NCBI GenBank assembly: GCA_002705055.1
Contig: PAHY01000043.1
Location: forward strand, 69,832-130,291
Source: Planctomycetota bacterium
Lineage (GTDB): Bacteria; Planctomycetota; UBA1135
Length of the DNA: 60,460 bases
Reading direction: 5' to 3'
How positions within the stretch are numbered: position 1 is the first letter of the stretch; the number at the start of each line of letters is the position of its first letter. The notes below the pieces were generated by a model. The model made no database searches. It saw only the letters and a list, made by a program, of their open reading frames with translations, and had not been told where the DNA came from. The position numbers and the translations under genes are program-made. This document shows positions 47,518-56,166 of this stretch, piece by piece.

Positions 47518-50016
47518 ATGGCTGACGAGAACCCCCTCGAAGCACACGCAGCGCACCACCGTTCGGACGACTTGTTGATCGAACGGGAGATGCGCGAGTC
47601 GTATCTGACGTACGCGCTGTCGGTCATTCATGACCGTGCGCTGCCCGATGTGCGTGACGGCCTCAAACCGTCGCAGCGCCGCATTCTGGTCGCGATGAAC
47701 GACCTCAGCCTGCGGCCCAACGCCAAGTACCGCAAGTGCGCGAAGATCGCCGGTGACACCTCGGGTAACTACCACCCGCACGGTGAGTCGGTCATCTACC
47801 CGACGCTGGTGCGCATGGCGCAGCCCTTCCGCCTGCGCGAGCCGCTGGTCGACGGGCAGGGCAACTTCGGTTCGATCGACGGCGACCCTCCGGCCGCCAT
47901 GCGATACACCGAAGCGCGCATGGGCCGCGCGGCCGAGGAGATGCTCCTCGACCTCGACAAGGAAACGGTCGATCGTCGCACCAACTACGACGAGACGCGC
48001 ACCGAGCCGACCGTGCTGCCGGCGCGCTTCCCGAACCTGCTCGTCAACGGTTCGGAAGGCATCGCAGTGGGCATGTCGACCGCGCTGCCGCCGCACAACC
48101 TCCACGAGGTGGTGCAGGGCATCCGCATGGTGCTCGACAACCCGGACGTGACCATCAACGAGCTGATGGAGGTCATTCCGGGCCCCGATTTCCCGACTGG
48201 CGGCATCATTCGCGGCCGTTCGGGCATCGTCCAGGCGTATCACACCGGTCGCGGCAAGATCAAGCTGCGCGCGCGCATCCACCTCGAGGAGGCGCCCAAG
48301 GGCAAGGGCCGCGACAAGCTGGTCATCACCGAGATTCCTTACGAGAAGGAGAAGTCGGCGATCATCGAGAAGATCGCCGATGCGGTGAAGGAAGACCGGA
48401 TCGAGGGCATCTACGACATCCGCGACGAGTCCGACCGCGAAGGCATGCGCCTCGTGATCGAGCTCAAGAAGGACGGCGACGCCGCGGTCATCGAGAACCT
48501 GCTCTACAAGCACACCCCGCTGCAGAGCACCTATGCCATTCGCAACACCGCGCTATGGAATGGCCGCCCGCGCACCCTCACCCTGAAGCAGCTGATCGAG
48601 GCCTACCGCGATCACCGCTTCCAGGTGATTCGCCGCCGCACGCAGTACCTGCTCGATAAGGCCGAGAAGCGCCTGCACATTCTCGAAGGCCTGATGATCG
48701 CCATTCAGGCGATCGATGAGGTCGTCGAGATCATCAAGACTTCGGAAGACACCACGGTCGCCCGCCGCCGTTTGGAGTCGACCTTCGGTCTGTCGCACAT
48801 TCAGTCGCAGGCCATCGTCGATATGCGCCTCGGCCGGCTGACCGGCCTCGAGGTCTACAAGCTGCAGCAGGAGATCGACGGCCTCAAGGAAGACATCGCC
48901 TGGTACCAGCGCGTGCTGGCCGAGGACGAGCTGGTCATCAACATGATCCGCGAGGACCTCGACGAGATGGACGGCAAGTTCGCCAACCCGCGCCGCACCG
49001 AGATCGGCGAAGGGGTGGAGGACTTCCTCACCGAGGATCTGATCACCGAGGACACGGTGGTGGTCACCATCTCGCGCGAGGGCTACGTCAAGCGCACCTC
49101 TTCGGCGACCTACCGGGCGCAGGCGCGCGGCGGCCGCGGCATCACCGGCAGCAAGGCCAAGGAGGGCGACATGCTGTCGCACCTCTTCGTCTGCTCGACG
49201 CACGACTACCTGCTGATCATCACCGATCGCGGTCGTCTGCACTGGCTGAAGGTCTACCGCCTGCCGGATCTCGACCGCACCGCCAAGGGGCGCTCGATCC
49301 GCAACCTCATCGAAGGCATCGCGCCGGACGAGCAGATTCGCTCGATCCTGTCGACGCGCAACTTCGATGAGGCGGACTTCATCCTGTTCGCGACCTCCAA
49401 GGGCAAGATTAAGAAGACCGAGCTCAAGGCTTACTCACGTCCGCGCTCGGCCGGCATCATCGCCACCAAGCTCGAAGAGGGCGACAAGCTGGTCGGTACG
49501 CGCATGGTCAGCGAGGGTGACGAGGTCCTGCTTTGCACCGCCGGCGGCCAGGTCGTGCGCTTCGCCGAAAGCGACGCCCGGGCCATGGGCCGCAACGCGG
49601 CGGGCGTGAAGGGTGCTTCGCTGAAGGAGGGCGACAAGGTCGTCGATCTCGTCGTCGGCACCGAGGACGAGTTCCTGCTGATCGCCTGCGCCAAGGGCTA
49701 CGGCAAGCGCACGCAGATCGGCGAGTTCCGCCTCACCAAGCGTGGTTCCCAGGGCGTGGTCGGCATCAAGACCAACGAGCGCAACGGCTCGGTCGTCAAC
49801 ACGATCAACGCTAGCCGCTGCGAAGACGTGCTGCTGTCCAGCGCCCAGGGCATGCTGGTGCGTACGCCGGTCGATCAGGTTTCGGTCCAGGGCCGCGCCA
49901 CCCAGGGCGTACGTCTGGTCAACCTGAAGGCAGGCGATGTGCTGGTCGGCATGGCTGCGGTCCCGCCGGAGGACAGCGAGGAAGGCGACGAGGCCGCGGA
50001 AAGCTCTGAGAGCTAG
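47518..50016 (+). CDS. gyrA: DNA gyrase subunit A
   Basis: Gyrase subunit A cuts and reseals DNA to introduce negative supercoils with GyrB. The protein of 832 residues has the N-terminal YALSVIHDRALPDVRDGLKP segment, the catalytic Tyr130 in AMRYTEARM, and a C-terminal beta-pinwheel of repeats (for example LSHLFVCSTHDYLLIIT and LVGTRMVSEGDEVLLCT). The GyrA box reads QARGGRG, close to the consensus, which favours gyrase over topoisomerase IV. The end is acidic (EDSEEGDEAAE). ATG at 47518 was chosen over an upstream TTG because it fits the family start. gyrB is not adjacent. Confidence 0.95.
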   Translation: MADENPLEAHAAHHRSDDLLIEREMRESYLTYALSVIHDRALPDVRDGLKPSQRRILVAMNDLSLRPNAKYRKCAKIAGDTSGNYHPHGESVIYPTLVRMAQPFRLREPLVDGQGNFGSIDGDPPAAMRYTEARMGRAAEEMLLDLDKETVDRRTNYDETRTEPTVLPARFPNLLVNGSEGIAVGMSTALPPHNLHEVVQGIRMVLDNPDVTINELMEVIPGPDFPTGGIIRGRSGIVQAYHTGRGKIKLRARIHLEEAPKGKGRDKLVITEIPYEKEKSAIIEKIADAVKEDRIEGIYDIRDESDREGMRLVIELKKDGDAAVIENLLYKHTPLQSTYAIRNTALWNGRPRTLTLKQLIEAYRDHRFQVIRRRTQYLLDKAEKRLHILEGLMIAIQAIDEVVEIIKTSEDTTVARRRLESTFGLSHIQSQAIVDMRLGRLTGLEVYKLQQEIDGLKEDIAWYQRVLAEDELVINMIREDLDEMDGKFANPRRTEIGEGVEDFLTEDLITEDTVVVTISREGYVKRTSSATYRAQARGGRGITGSKAKEGDMLSHLFVCSTHDYLLIITDRGRLHWLKVYRLPDLDRTAKGRSIRNLIEGIAPDEQIRSILSTRNFDEADFILFATSKGKIKKTELKAYSRPRSAGIIATKLEEGDKLVGTRMVSEGDEVLLCTAGGQVVRFAESDARAMGRNAAGVKGASLKEGDKVVDLVVGTEDEFLLIACAKGYGKRTQIGEFRLTKRGSQGVVGIKTNERNGSVVNTINASRCEDVLLSSAQGMLVRTPVDQVSVQGRATQGVRLVNLKAGDVLVGMAAVPPEDSEEGDEAAESSES

Positions 50017-51879
50017 ATGGTCGCCTCGACGATGGCCGGCGGCGTGCGCAGTGCCCTGCGTTTCGCCGTCGGCATGCTCGCTGGCCTGGGGCTGACGGGC
50101 GTGCTCCATGGCGGCGCCCAGCTGGTGTCGCCCGAGCCGGGCTGGCTGCGCGAATCGATTGCGCTCGCGGCAGGCGGCAATCTGCTGGTGGGGCTCGTCC
50201 TGCTGCCGCTCGTGCTGCTGGTCGCCGTGGCGCGACGGCCGACGCCCGGCTGGACGGTCGGACGCGGGCTGCTGTTCGGCGCCGCGATCGGTCTGTTGCC
50301 GGTGCTCGGCACGCTGGCGATTCGGCTCGAGCTCTATCGCGGCCACGCGACGGTGGCGATGTACCTGGCGCCGCTGCTCTTCCTGGGGGTGCGCCTCTGG
50401 CCGACGCGTCGCCTGCCGAGCGCCGCCCTCAGCCATGGGATCCTGGCCCTCAGCGTGGTCGCGTGGTGGTGGGCCGGCGGTCGGGGACTGGAGCCGTCCT
50501 TCCCTGTCGATCCGATCGAGGGGGACCCGGCGCGGCGGGCCTCCTTTGCGCGCGCCGGTGGCCCGGAGGTCGGGCCGACGGCCCCCGACGTCGTGCTGGT
50601 CAGCCTCGACACCATGCGCGCCGATGCGGTGCACGGGCCGCACCGCGCGACGGTCCCGCACCTTGATGCTCTGGCCGCGCGCGGACTGAGTGCGCCCTAC
50701 GCGCGATCCGGCAGCAACTGCACCCTTCCCGGCCACATCGAGATGTTCACCGGGGTCGGGCCGCTGCAGCATGGCATCCTCAACAACTCCGGGCTGACCC
50801 CCGAAGAGCTACCGATCCTGGGCGAGCTCTTCGCCGAGGCTGGCTGGAACACCGCCGCTGTCATCAGCAACCGAGTGATTGAACGGCGCTTCGGCCCCAG
50901 TCGCGGCTTCGAGCTCTGGCATGACGCGCTCGGGACGGCGCACAATCATCTGGCGCGGCTGGGGGAGAACACGCTGCTGGGCTGGATCTCCGATCGCGAT
51001 CTGTTCGCCGCCCTCCACCCGGTGGTCTTCTTCGGGCAGCACGGCGTGCAGGCGGAGTGGGGCGCCCGCGAAGCCGAACGCACCGCGCAGACCGCGATCG
51101 CGCGGATCAACGAGCTGCAGGCCGGCTCGCGCCCCTTCCTGCTGGTCGTGCACTTCATGGATGCGCACGACCCCTACTTCGCCCCGGCGAACTATCGCGG
51201 CCAGCGCCAGGCGGCGCCGGGGGACGCAATCCCCGGCCACGACGAGACGCGCGCGCGCTACTGGGAGGAGGTGGACTACCTCGATGCCCAGCTCGGCCGT
51301 GTGCTCGAGGCGCTCGAAGCCACTGGCCGGCCGACCCTGATCTGCGTCACCGGCGACCACGGCGAGCACCTCGGGGAGCAGGACATGGTGGGTCACTCCG
51401 ACGAGCTGTACGAGCCGGTCGTCCGCGTGCCCTTCTTCCTGGCTGGGCCGGGTGTTCCGCAGGGCACGCTGCCGCCGGTTTCGCTGATCGACGTCACGCC
51501 CACCCTGCTGGCCTGCGCCGGGCTGCCGGTTCCGGCCACGATGGAGGGCCGCGACGTCCGCACCCAGCTGGGCAAGGAGCTCGATCCGGAGCGCTTCCTG
51601 TTCGCCCGCGACGAGCGCAGCGTCTCGGCCGTGGTCGGCACCATCAAGTGGGCCGCCGCCTGGCCGCGCGGGGCCGCGACCCCCGACGAGGGCGAGTTCC
51701 GCGACCTCGCAACCGACCCGAACGAGGCCGACGCGCCGCTCGGGGAGGCTCCACCTGGAGTGCTGGAGGAGGTCAAACGGAGGCTGGGCGAAGCCATCCT
51801 GCGCATGGATGCGGCGATGAGCCCCGAGCGCCGCCGGGCCCTGGCCCAGCTCGGCTACGTCGATAGCGCCGAGGAATAG
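50017..51879 (+). CDS. Membrane-bound sulfatase/phosphatase-superfamily hydrolase with Thr in place of formylglycine
   Basis: The 620-residue enzyme has about five N-terminal helices (to about residue 160) and an alkaline-phosphatase-superfamily domain from about 185. Metal ligands appear in VVLVSLDTMRADAV and CVTGDHGEHLGEQ. The nucleophile region SNCTLPGHIEMFTG aligns best with TLPSH-type members, so Thr236 rather than the preceding Cys is the expected nucleophile. It would then not need formylglycine and may be a phosphatase or phosphotransferase. It begins directly after the gyrA stop. A 99-base gap with a hairpin separates it from yqeY. Confidence 0.82.
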   Translation: MVASTMAGGVRSALRFAVGMLAGLGLTGVLHGGAQLVSPEPGWLRESIALAAGGNLLVGLVLLPLVLLVAVARRPTPGWTVGRGLLFGAAIGLLPVLGTLAIRLELYRGHATVAMYLAPLLFLGVRLWPTRRLPSAALSHGILALSVVAWWWAGGRGLEPSFPVDPIEGDPARRASFARAGGPEVGPTAPDVVLVSLDTMRADAVHGPHRATVPHLDALAARGLSAPYARSGSNCTLPGHIEMFTGVGPLQHGILNNSGLTPEELPILGELFAEAGWNTAAVISNRVIERRFGPSRGFELWHDALGTAHNHLARLGENTLLGWISDRDLFAALHPVVFFGQHGVQAEWGAREAERTAQTAIARINELQAGSRPFLLVVHFMDAHDPYFAPANYRGQRQAAPGDAIPGHDETRARYWEEVDYLDAQLGRVLEALEATGRPTLICVTGDHGEHLGEQDMVGHSDELYEPVVRVPFFLAGPGVPQGTLPPVSLIDVTPTLLACAGLPVPATMEGRDVRTQLGKELDPERFLFARDERSVSAVVGTIKWAAAWPRGAATPDEGEFRDLATDPNEADAPLGEAPPGVLEEVKRRLGEAILRMDAAMSPERRRALAQLGYVDSAEE

Positions 51880-51943
51880 CGCTGCCACCCCCGGAATCCT
51901 GCCGGATCCAAGGGCTACGCCTTTATCCCTGCGCCCCGCTTTG

Positions 51944-51969
51944 TTGAAATGGGGGCGGCTCCGTTTCAA
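51944..51969 (+). promoter_or_regulatory. 11-base-pair hairpin next to the yqeY ribosome site
   Basis: TTGAAATGGGG pairs with CTCCGTTTCAA around GCGG, with two G-U pairs. The AAGGA ribosome site (51968-51972) begins within the stem, so the hairpin could affect translation or end the upstream transcript. Confidence 0.5.
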
Positions 51970-51978
51970 GGACTCCCC

Positions 51979-52455
51979 ATGCTGGACCGACTCAAGGAAG
52001 ACATGAAGTCGGCGATGCGCGCGAAAGAAAAGGCGCGCCTCACCGTCATCCGCTCGATTCAGGCGGAACTCAAGAACGCCGGGATCGAGAAAAAGGGGAA
52101 TGAGGGGCTCACCGAAGAGGTCGAGTCGCCGGCCCACTATCTGAGCGAAGGCGAGCAGCTGGCCGTGCTGCGCAGCATGGTCAAGAAGCGTCGCGATTCC
52201 GCCGAGCAGTACGAGCAGGGCGGCCGCGAGGATCTGCGCGACATCGAGCTCAGCGAGATCGAGGTGATCGAGCAGTACCTGCCTCAGCCTCTCTCCACCG
52301 AAGAGATCGAGGCTCTGATTCAGGAAGCGATCGCGGAAGTCGGCGCCAGTTCGATGGCCGATATGGGCAAAGTCATGAAGGCCGCGCAACCGAAGGCGGC
52401 GGGTCGTGCCGATGGCAAGATCCTGTCGGATACGGTGCGGAGGCTGCTGGGATGA
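51979..52455 (+). CDS. yqeY: GatB/YqeY domain protein
   Basis: YqeY is related to the tail domain of the tRNA-dependent amidotransferase GatB; its precise role is unsettled. The 158-residue protein shows the family motifs LKEDMKSAMRAKEKARLTVIR, LRSMVKKRRDSAEQY, IEQYLPQPLSTEEIE and ADMGKVMKAAQPKAAGRADG. The last segment matches the conserved C-terminal helix that contacts tRNA in GatB. The ATG at 51979 follows AAGGA; upstream codons are in a hairpin. The stop overlaps the haem-protein start as ATGA. Confidence 0.93.
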   Translation: MLDRLKEDMKSAMRAKEKARLTVIRSIQAELKNAGIEKKGNEGLTEEVESPAHYLSEGEQLAVLRSMVKKRRDSAEQYEQGGREDLRDIELSEIEVIEQYLPQPLSTEEIEALIQEAIAEVGASSMADMGKVMKAAQPKAAGRADGKILSDTVRRLLG

Positions 52456-53177
52456 AGCCGAAGTTTGTTCTCGTCCTGATCGTCTACATCGCGGCCATCG
52501 GCGCGATGGCCTGGTACTCGCGGCAGAAGGCGGTCGATTTCGCCCGCCAGGAGCAGCGCCGCCAGGAAGAGCTCGGGGCCGGGTACACGCCGTCGGGGCC
52601 GCGCCTCCAGGCGATGAGCGGGATCTTCAACGCGAACCCGAACGGCGACCCGGAAGCCCAGGCGCAGGGCATCGCGATTGCGGCATCCCAGGAGCTGAGC
52701 CAGCGCCTCGTCGAGCGGCTGCAGGCGGCGATGGCCGAGCAGGGCCCGGTCGGCGCGGTCAACGTCTGCGGCGATGTCGCCCAGCAGATGACGACCGATT
52801 ACAACCGCGAACGCGGCGTGCAGGTGCGGCGCGTGGCGCTGCGCAACCGCAACCCGCTCAACCTGCCCGACGCGTTTGAGCGCCCCTTCCTCGAATCGGC
52901 GGCGGGATCGACCGAGGAAGAGCCGGTCTCGGCCTACGGCGAGTTCGTCGAGTCGGATGCGGTCTCGGAGTACCGCTATCTCAGCCCGATCTACCTGAAG
53001 CCGCTCTGCATCACCTGCCACGGGGCGCCGGAACAGATCCCGGCCGAAGTGCTGGAGGTGATTCAGGAGCGCTACCCGGACGATCGCGCCACCGGCTTCG
53101 CGCTGGGTGAGTTCCGCGGCGCGATCAGCGTGCGCGTGCCCTTTGCTTCCGCAGAAGGAGAGTCTGCAGGCGAATGA
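52452..53177 (+). CDS. DUF3365 (Tll0287-like) c-type haem protein
   Basis: The protein of 241 residues has an N-terminal membrane segment (PKFVLVLIVYIAAIGAMAWY) and a PAS-like Tll0287/DUF3365 domain. A c-type haem motif CITCH (Cys186, Cys189, His190) lies in YLKPLCITCHG. Such proteins are thought to sense redox or gases, or to carry electrons, in the periplasm. No histidine kinase or cyclase follows in frame; the next gene encodes an LTA-synthase-like enzyme. Overlaps on both sides (ATGA) place it in a yqeY-haem-LtaS-like operon. Confidence 0.85.
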   Translation: MKPKFVLVLIVYIAAIGAMAWYSRQKAVDFARQEQRRQEELGAGYTPSGPRLQAMSGIFNANPNGDPEAQAQGIAIAASQELSQRLVERLQAAMAEQGPVGAVNVCGDVAQQMTTDYNRERGVQVRRVALRNRNPLNLPDAFERPFLESAAGSTEEEPVSAYGEFVESDAVSEYRYLSPIYLKPLCITCHGAPEQIPAEVLEVIQERYPDDRATGFALGEFRGAISVRVPFASAEGESAGE

Positions 53178-55141
53178 GCTGGAAGTTCGCGCCGGCCTCC
53201 TTGCGACTGCCCCTTGCGGTGCTGTCGCTGGAGTTCCTGCTGTTCGCGCTGGCGCGACTCTTCTTCCTCATCGTGCACTGGGACAGCGTCCGCTCGCTGG
53301 ACGCCGGCGAGTTCAGCTTTGCGCTGCTGCACGGACTGCGCTTTGACTCCTCGATGATCTTTCTGCTGTGGGGGCCGCCGATCCTCACGCTGCTGCTGCC
53401 GCTGCGTCCCTTCCAGACCCGCACCTGGCGGGGCATCGTCTTCGGGCTGATCGGGCTGGGGCTGCTGGCGCAGGCGCTGCTGTTCCTGGGCGACACGGTC
53501 TACTTCGGCTACGTGCAGCGTCACGTCGGCCAGGAGGCCTTCGCGATGTTCACCGACCTGCGGCTGCTCGCGGCGATGGTGCTCGAGGACTATCTGCCGC
53601 ACCTGCTCGCCTTTGGTCTGCTCGGCTGCGGCTTCCTGTGGCTGTACAGCCGGGTCTGCTGGAAGTGGCTGCATGATCTGCACCCGGGGCGCGGCTCCTG
53701 GGGCTACGCGGCGCTGTTCCTGATCATCGGCACGGTGGCGGTGCGCGGCGGAGTGACCAATCGCAAGCCGCTCAACCCGGCCAATGCGATGGTCGGCGAG
53801 AACCCTTATCCCAGCAGCTGGATCGCCCTCAACGCGCCCTTTAACGTTTACCACACGGTGCGCAAGGCGGGCCTGGGTGGTCGCGTGCGCTTCATGCCTC
53901 ACGGCGAGGCCGTGGCCGTGGTGCAGCACGAGCTCGGGATCACCGCCGAGGTCGACGGCTCGCCGGCCAGCCTGGCGGCCGGGTCGCGCTTCCCGCTGTT
54001 CCGCGAGAGCGTGAAGCAGGAAGCTGGCGCGGCGAAGAACTGCGTCATCATCATGCTCGAGAGCTGGGATGCCTGGTTCGTCGATGCCTGGCGCGAATCG
54101 CAGGGACTCGAGCCGCTCGGGCTCACGCCGAACTTCGACCTGCTCGCCCGTGAGGGTCGGCTCTACACCGACTTCTACGCTTCCGGGCAGCGCAGCGTGC
54201 ACGGCGTGGCGGCGATTTTGGCCAGCGTCCCGACTCTGCCGACCCTGCCGTACATCGGCACCGGCGGACTCGAGCAGAACCGTCTCGGGCTGGTGTCGCA
54301 GCTGGCCGAGCAGGCCGACTACCACACCTTCTTCTTCCGCTCGGCGCGCCGCGAGTCCTACCGGCTCGACCGGGTGGCGCAGGTGGGGGACTTCGACCTC
54401 TACCGCGGGGCGGAAGACCTGAGCGCGCGTCACCCCGGAGTCGAGCGTCACAAGTTCGGCGTCTGGGACGAGGTGCTGTTCGCGGATGCCGCGGACCACA
54501 TGAAGCACTGCGAGGAGCCCTTCTTCGGTTTCCTCTTCCCCAGCTCGACGCACCATCCGTTCACGGTGCCGGATGCGCGCTGGGCCTCCGGCGAAGGATC
54601 GAGCAAGGTCGAGCGCTTCTCTTCGGTGCTGCGTTACTCGGACGACACCCTCGGCGCCTTCTTCGCGTCGATTCGCGACGAGCCGTGGTTTGACGAGACG
54701 CTGTTCATCATCACCGCGGACCACGTCAGCGGGGTGCGCGGCGGCGAGCTGCCGATGCCCGAGCGTTATCGGATCCCCTGCCTGCTGCTGGGGCCGGGCA
54801 TCGCGCCGGGCGTCGATCCTCGCACGGGCTCGCAGCTCGACATCCTGCCGACGGTGGTCGAGACGCTGGGCTGGAACACGCCGTACTCGGGGCTGGGCCG
54901 TTCGCTGCTCGACGAGCGCGAGCCGCGCAACCACGGCGCGCTGATGGTCATTGGCGAGAACGCGGTCATGCGCAAGGAAGGCCCCTCCTGGTTGGTGCGC
55001 AATCAGGATCGCCGCCTGATTTCCCAGGGCGGCGCCGAGCTGGACGGCCTCGATCAGCGCCTCCAGGCAGGCTGGCAGGTCATGCTGCGCCTGCTCGCGG
55101 ACAACCGGGTCTATCCCGGCTCCGATCAGCTGCGCTTCTAG
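53174..55141 (+). CDS. LTA-synthase-like membrane phosphotransferase/sulfatase-family protein
   Basis: The 655-residue protein has five N-terminal helices (to about residue 200) and an extracytoplasmic sulfatase-fold domain from about 280 on (NCVIIMLESWDAWFV, ITADHVSG). The active-site region SGQRSVHGVAAILAS corresponds to the GtRTvrG motif of the family, but Ser341 stands where Thr is usual. It probably modifies a glycan, lipid or membrane head group with phospho-groups. The ATGA overlap with the haem protein suggests joint regulation. The stop is shared with the convergent lipoprotein gene in a CTAG tetranucleotide. Confidence 0.85.
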   Translation: MSWKFAPASLRLPLAVLSLEFLLFALARLFFLIVHWDSVRSLDAGEFSFALLHGLRFDSSMIFLLWGPPILTLLLPLRPFQTRTWRGIVFGLIGLGLLAQALLFLGDTVYFGYVQRHVGQEAFAMFTDLRLLAAMVLEDYLPHLLAFGLLGCGFLWLYSRVCWKWLHDLHPGRGSWGYAALFLIIGTVAVRGGVTNRKPLNPANAMVGENPYPSSWIALNAPFNVYHTVRKAGLGGRVRFMPHGEAVAVVQHELGITAEVDGSPASLAAGSRFPLFRESVKQEAGAAKNCVIIMLESWDAWFVDAWRESQGLEPLGLTPNFDLLAREGRLYTDFYASGQRSVHGVAAILASVPTLPTLPYIGTGGLEQNRLGLVSQLAEQADYHTFFFRSARRESYRLDRVAQVGDFDLYRGAEDLSARHPGVERHKFGVWDEVLFADAADHMKHCEEPFFGFLFPSSTHHPFTVPDARWASGEGSSKVERFSSVLRYSDDTLGAFFASIRDEPWFDETLFIITADHVSGVRGGELPMPERYRIPCLLLGPGIAPGVDPRTGSQLDILPTVVETLGWNTPYSGLGRSLLDEREPRNHGALMVIGENAVMRKEGPSWLVRNQDRRLISQGGAELDGLDQRLQAGWQVMLRLLADNRVYPGSDQLRF

Positions 55142-55599
55142 AGGCTCGACCGGAAGCCCGGGCGCTGCTGGTCCATTTCCCAGTAGGGATCGGGTTCGAT
55201 CTCGATCTGCAGCTGCGCGTAGCCGTGGTGCTGCGTCTCGCGCGCCAGGTCGAGTGTCCAGCGACCGGAAGACCGCGGCGGCAAGCGGTAGCTTGCGCTC
55301 CAGCTTCCATCTGCGGCGCGCAGCAGCAGCGTCCCGGAGTACAGCGAGGATTCACGATCCGCGCGCAGCTCGATCTCGAGCGCCGGGTGTGGCGTGGGCT
55401 CGACGGTCGCGGGGACGCTCGCCGTCTGTCGGGTTCGGGTCAGTCCCGCGAGCTGAAACTCCTGGCCGCCCGGCTCGAGCTTGAGGGTCGTGTAGAGCGC
55501 GCGCTCCCGTGGGTGCAGGTTGGGGAAGTCAGAGGACGCGCCGGCCTGGCAGGAGGCCAGGGCCAGGACGAGGAAGAGGGCGAATCGGAACAGGCTCAT
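55138..55599 (-). CDS. Hypothetical lipoprotein
   Basis: The protein of 153 residues has a lipoprotein signal (FRFALFLVLALASC) and a single beta-rich domain from about residue 40 to 150. I do not recognise a family. The start overlaps the hemerythrin stop as ATGA, so it is the second gene of a short operon. The stop TAG is the complement half of CTAG shared with the convergent LTA-synthase-like gene. Confidence 0.7.
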   Translation of the reverse strand: MSLFRFALFLVLALASCQAGASSDFPNLHPRERALYTTLKLEPGGQEFQLAGLTRTRQTASVPATVEPTPHPALEIELRADRESSLYSGTLLLRAADGSWSASYRLPPRSSGRWTLDLARETQHHGYAQLQIEIEPDPYWEMDQQRPGFRSSL

Positions 55600-56087
55600 G
55601 CTGCGGGGTGGGCATCCTGCGACGCGTCCACCAGCTCGGCGCAGCGCGCCGGACCCAGCGCGGCGGCCAGGGCCGGAAAGAAGGCAGCGCGTTCGCGCTG
55701 GTCATGATGCTCCAGGACTTCGCGTAGGCTGCGCTCGGTCTCAATCAAGGCCAGCAGGCTGACGGGATCGGAGGCGCGGTCGCTCAGATGCTCATCCACC
55801 GCCCGGGCGCATTGTTCCAGCAGGCGCTCCAGCTTGCGGTGCTCGGCCAGCAGCAGCTCGGCGCTGCAGCCCCGCGGGGCCGGCTGCACCAGCTCAGCGA
55901 AGAGCGGCAGGAGCTGCGCGTCCTCAAAGCGGATATGCGCCCGGAGGCGCGCGTCCAGCTCGGACCACCTGAGCCGAGCCGCGGTCGCCGCCTGCGGATC
56001 GGCGACCGCGCGCACCAGAGCCTCCTGATGGGCGGCGAAATCGGCGGCGATGCGCTCGTGCTGAGCTTCGATCGGGGCGAGGTTCAT
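55596..56087 (-). CDS. Hemerythrin-like (HHE) protein
   Basis: The 163-residue cytoplasmic protein is helical and matches the hemerythrin HHE fold. Iron-ligand motifs appear as EAQHERIAADF (His), RAHIRFEDAQLLPLF (His and Glu), AEHRKLERLL (His) and LEHHDQRERAAFFP (His, Glu). It would bind a di-iron centre for oxygen or nitric oxide. The ATG at 56087 follows GGGGAAG; the earlier ATG at 56102 is possible but falls close to the shared TATAAT. It is transcribed divergently from lpdA. Confidence 0.8.
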   Translation of the reverse strand: MNLAPIEAQHERIAADFAAHQEALVRAVADPQAATAARLRWSELDARLRAHIRFEDAQLLPLFAELVQPAPRGCSAELLLAEHRKLERLLEQCARAVDEHLSDRASDPVSLLALIETERSLREVLEHHDQRERAAFFPALAAALGPARCAELVDASQDAHPAA

Positions 56088-56104
56088 CGGCTTCCCCGCC
56101 ATCC

Positions 56105-56110
56105 TATAAT
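56105..56110 (+). promoter_or_regulatory. Consensus -10 (TATAAT) for lpdA
   Basis: This is the only perfect TATAAT I found in an intergenic region. It predicts a start near 56117 and a leader of about 50 bases. Its near-symmetry could also allow minus-strand transcription of the hemerythrin gene. No good -35 is seen. Confidence 0.6.
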
Positions 56111-56166
56111 CCTTGGTTCGCGCGCCGCCCCGACCTCCGGGAAGGGCGCCAGATTTCAGAGAATCC

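Noticed and set aside
50700..50745. Canonical formylglycine sulfatase call for the gene after gyrA
   Set aside because: There is no CxPxR or CxAxR; the site is CTLPGH with Thr at the nucleophile position.
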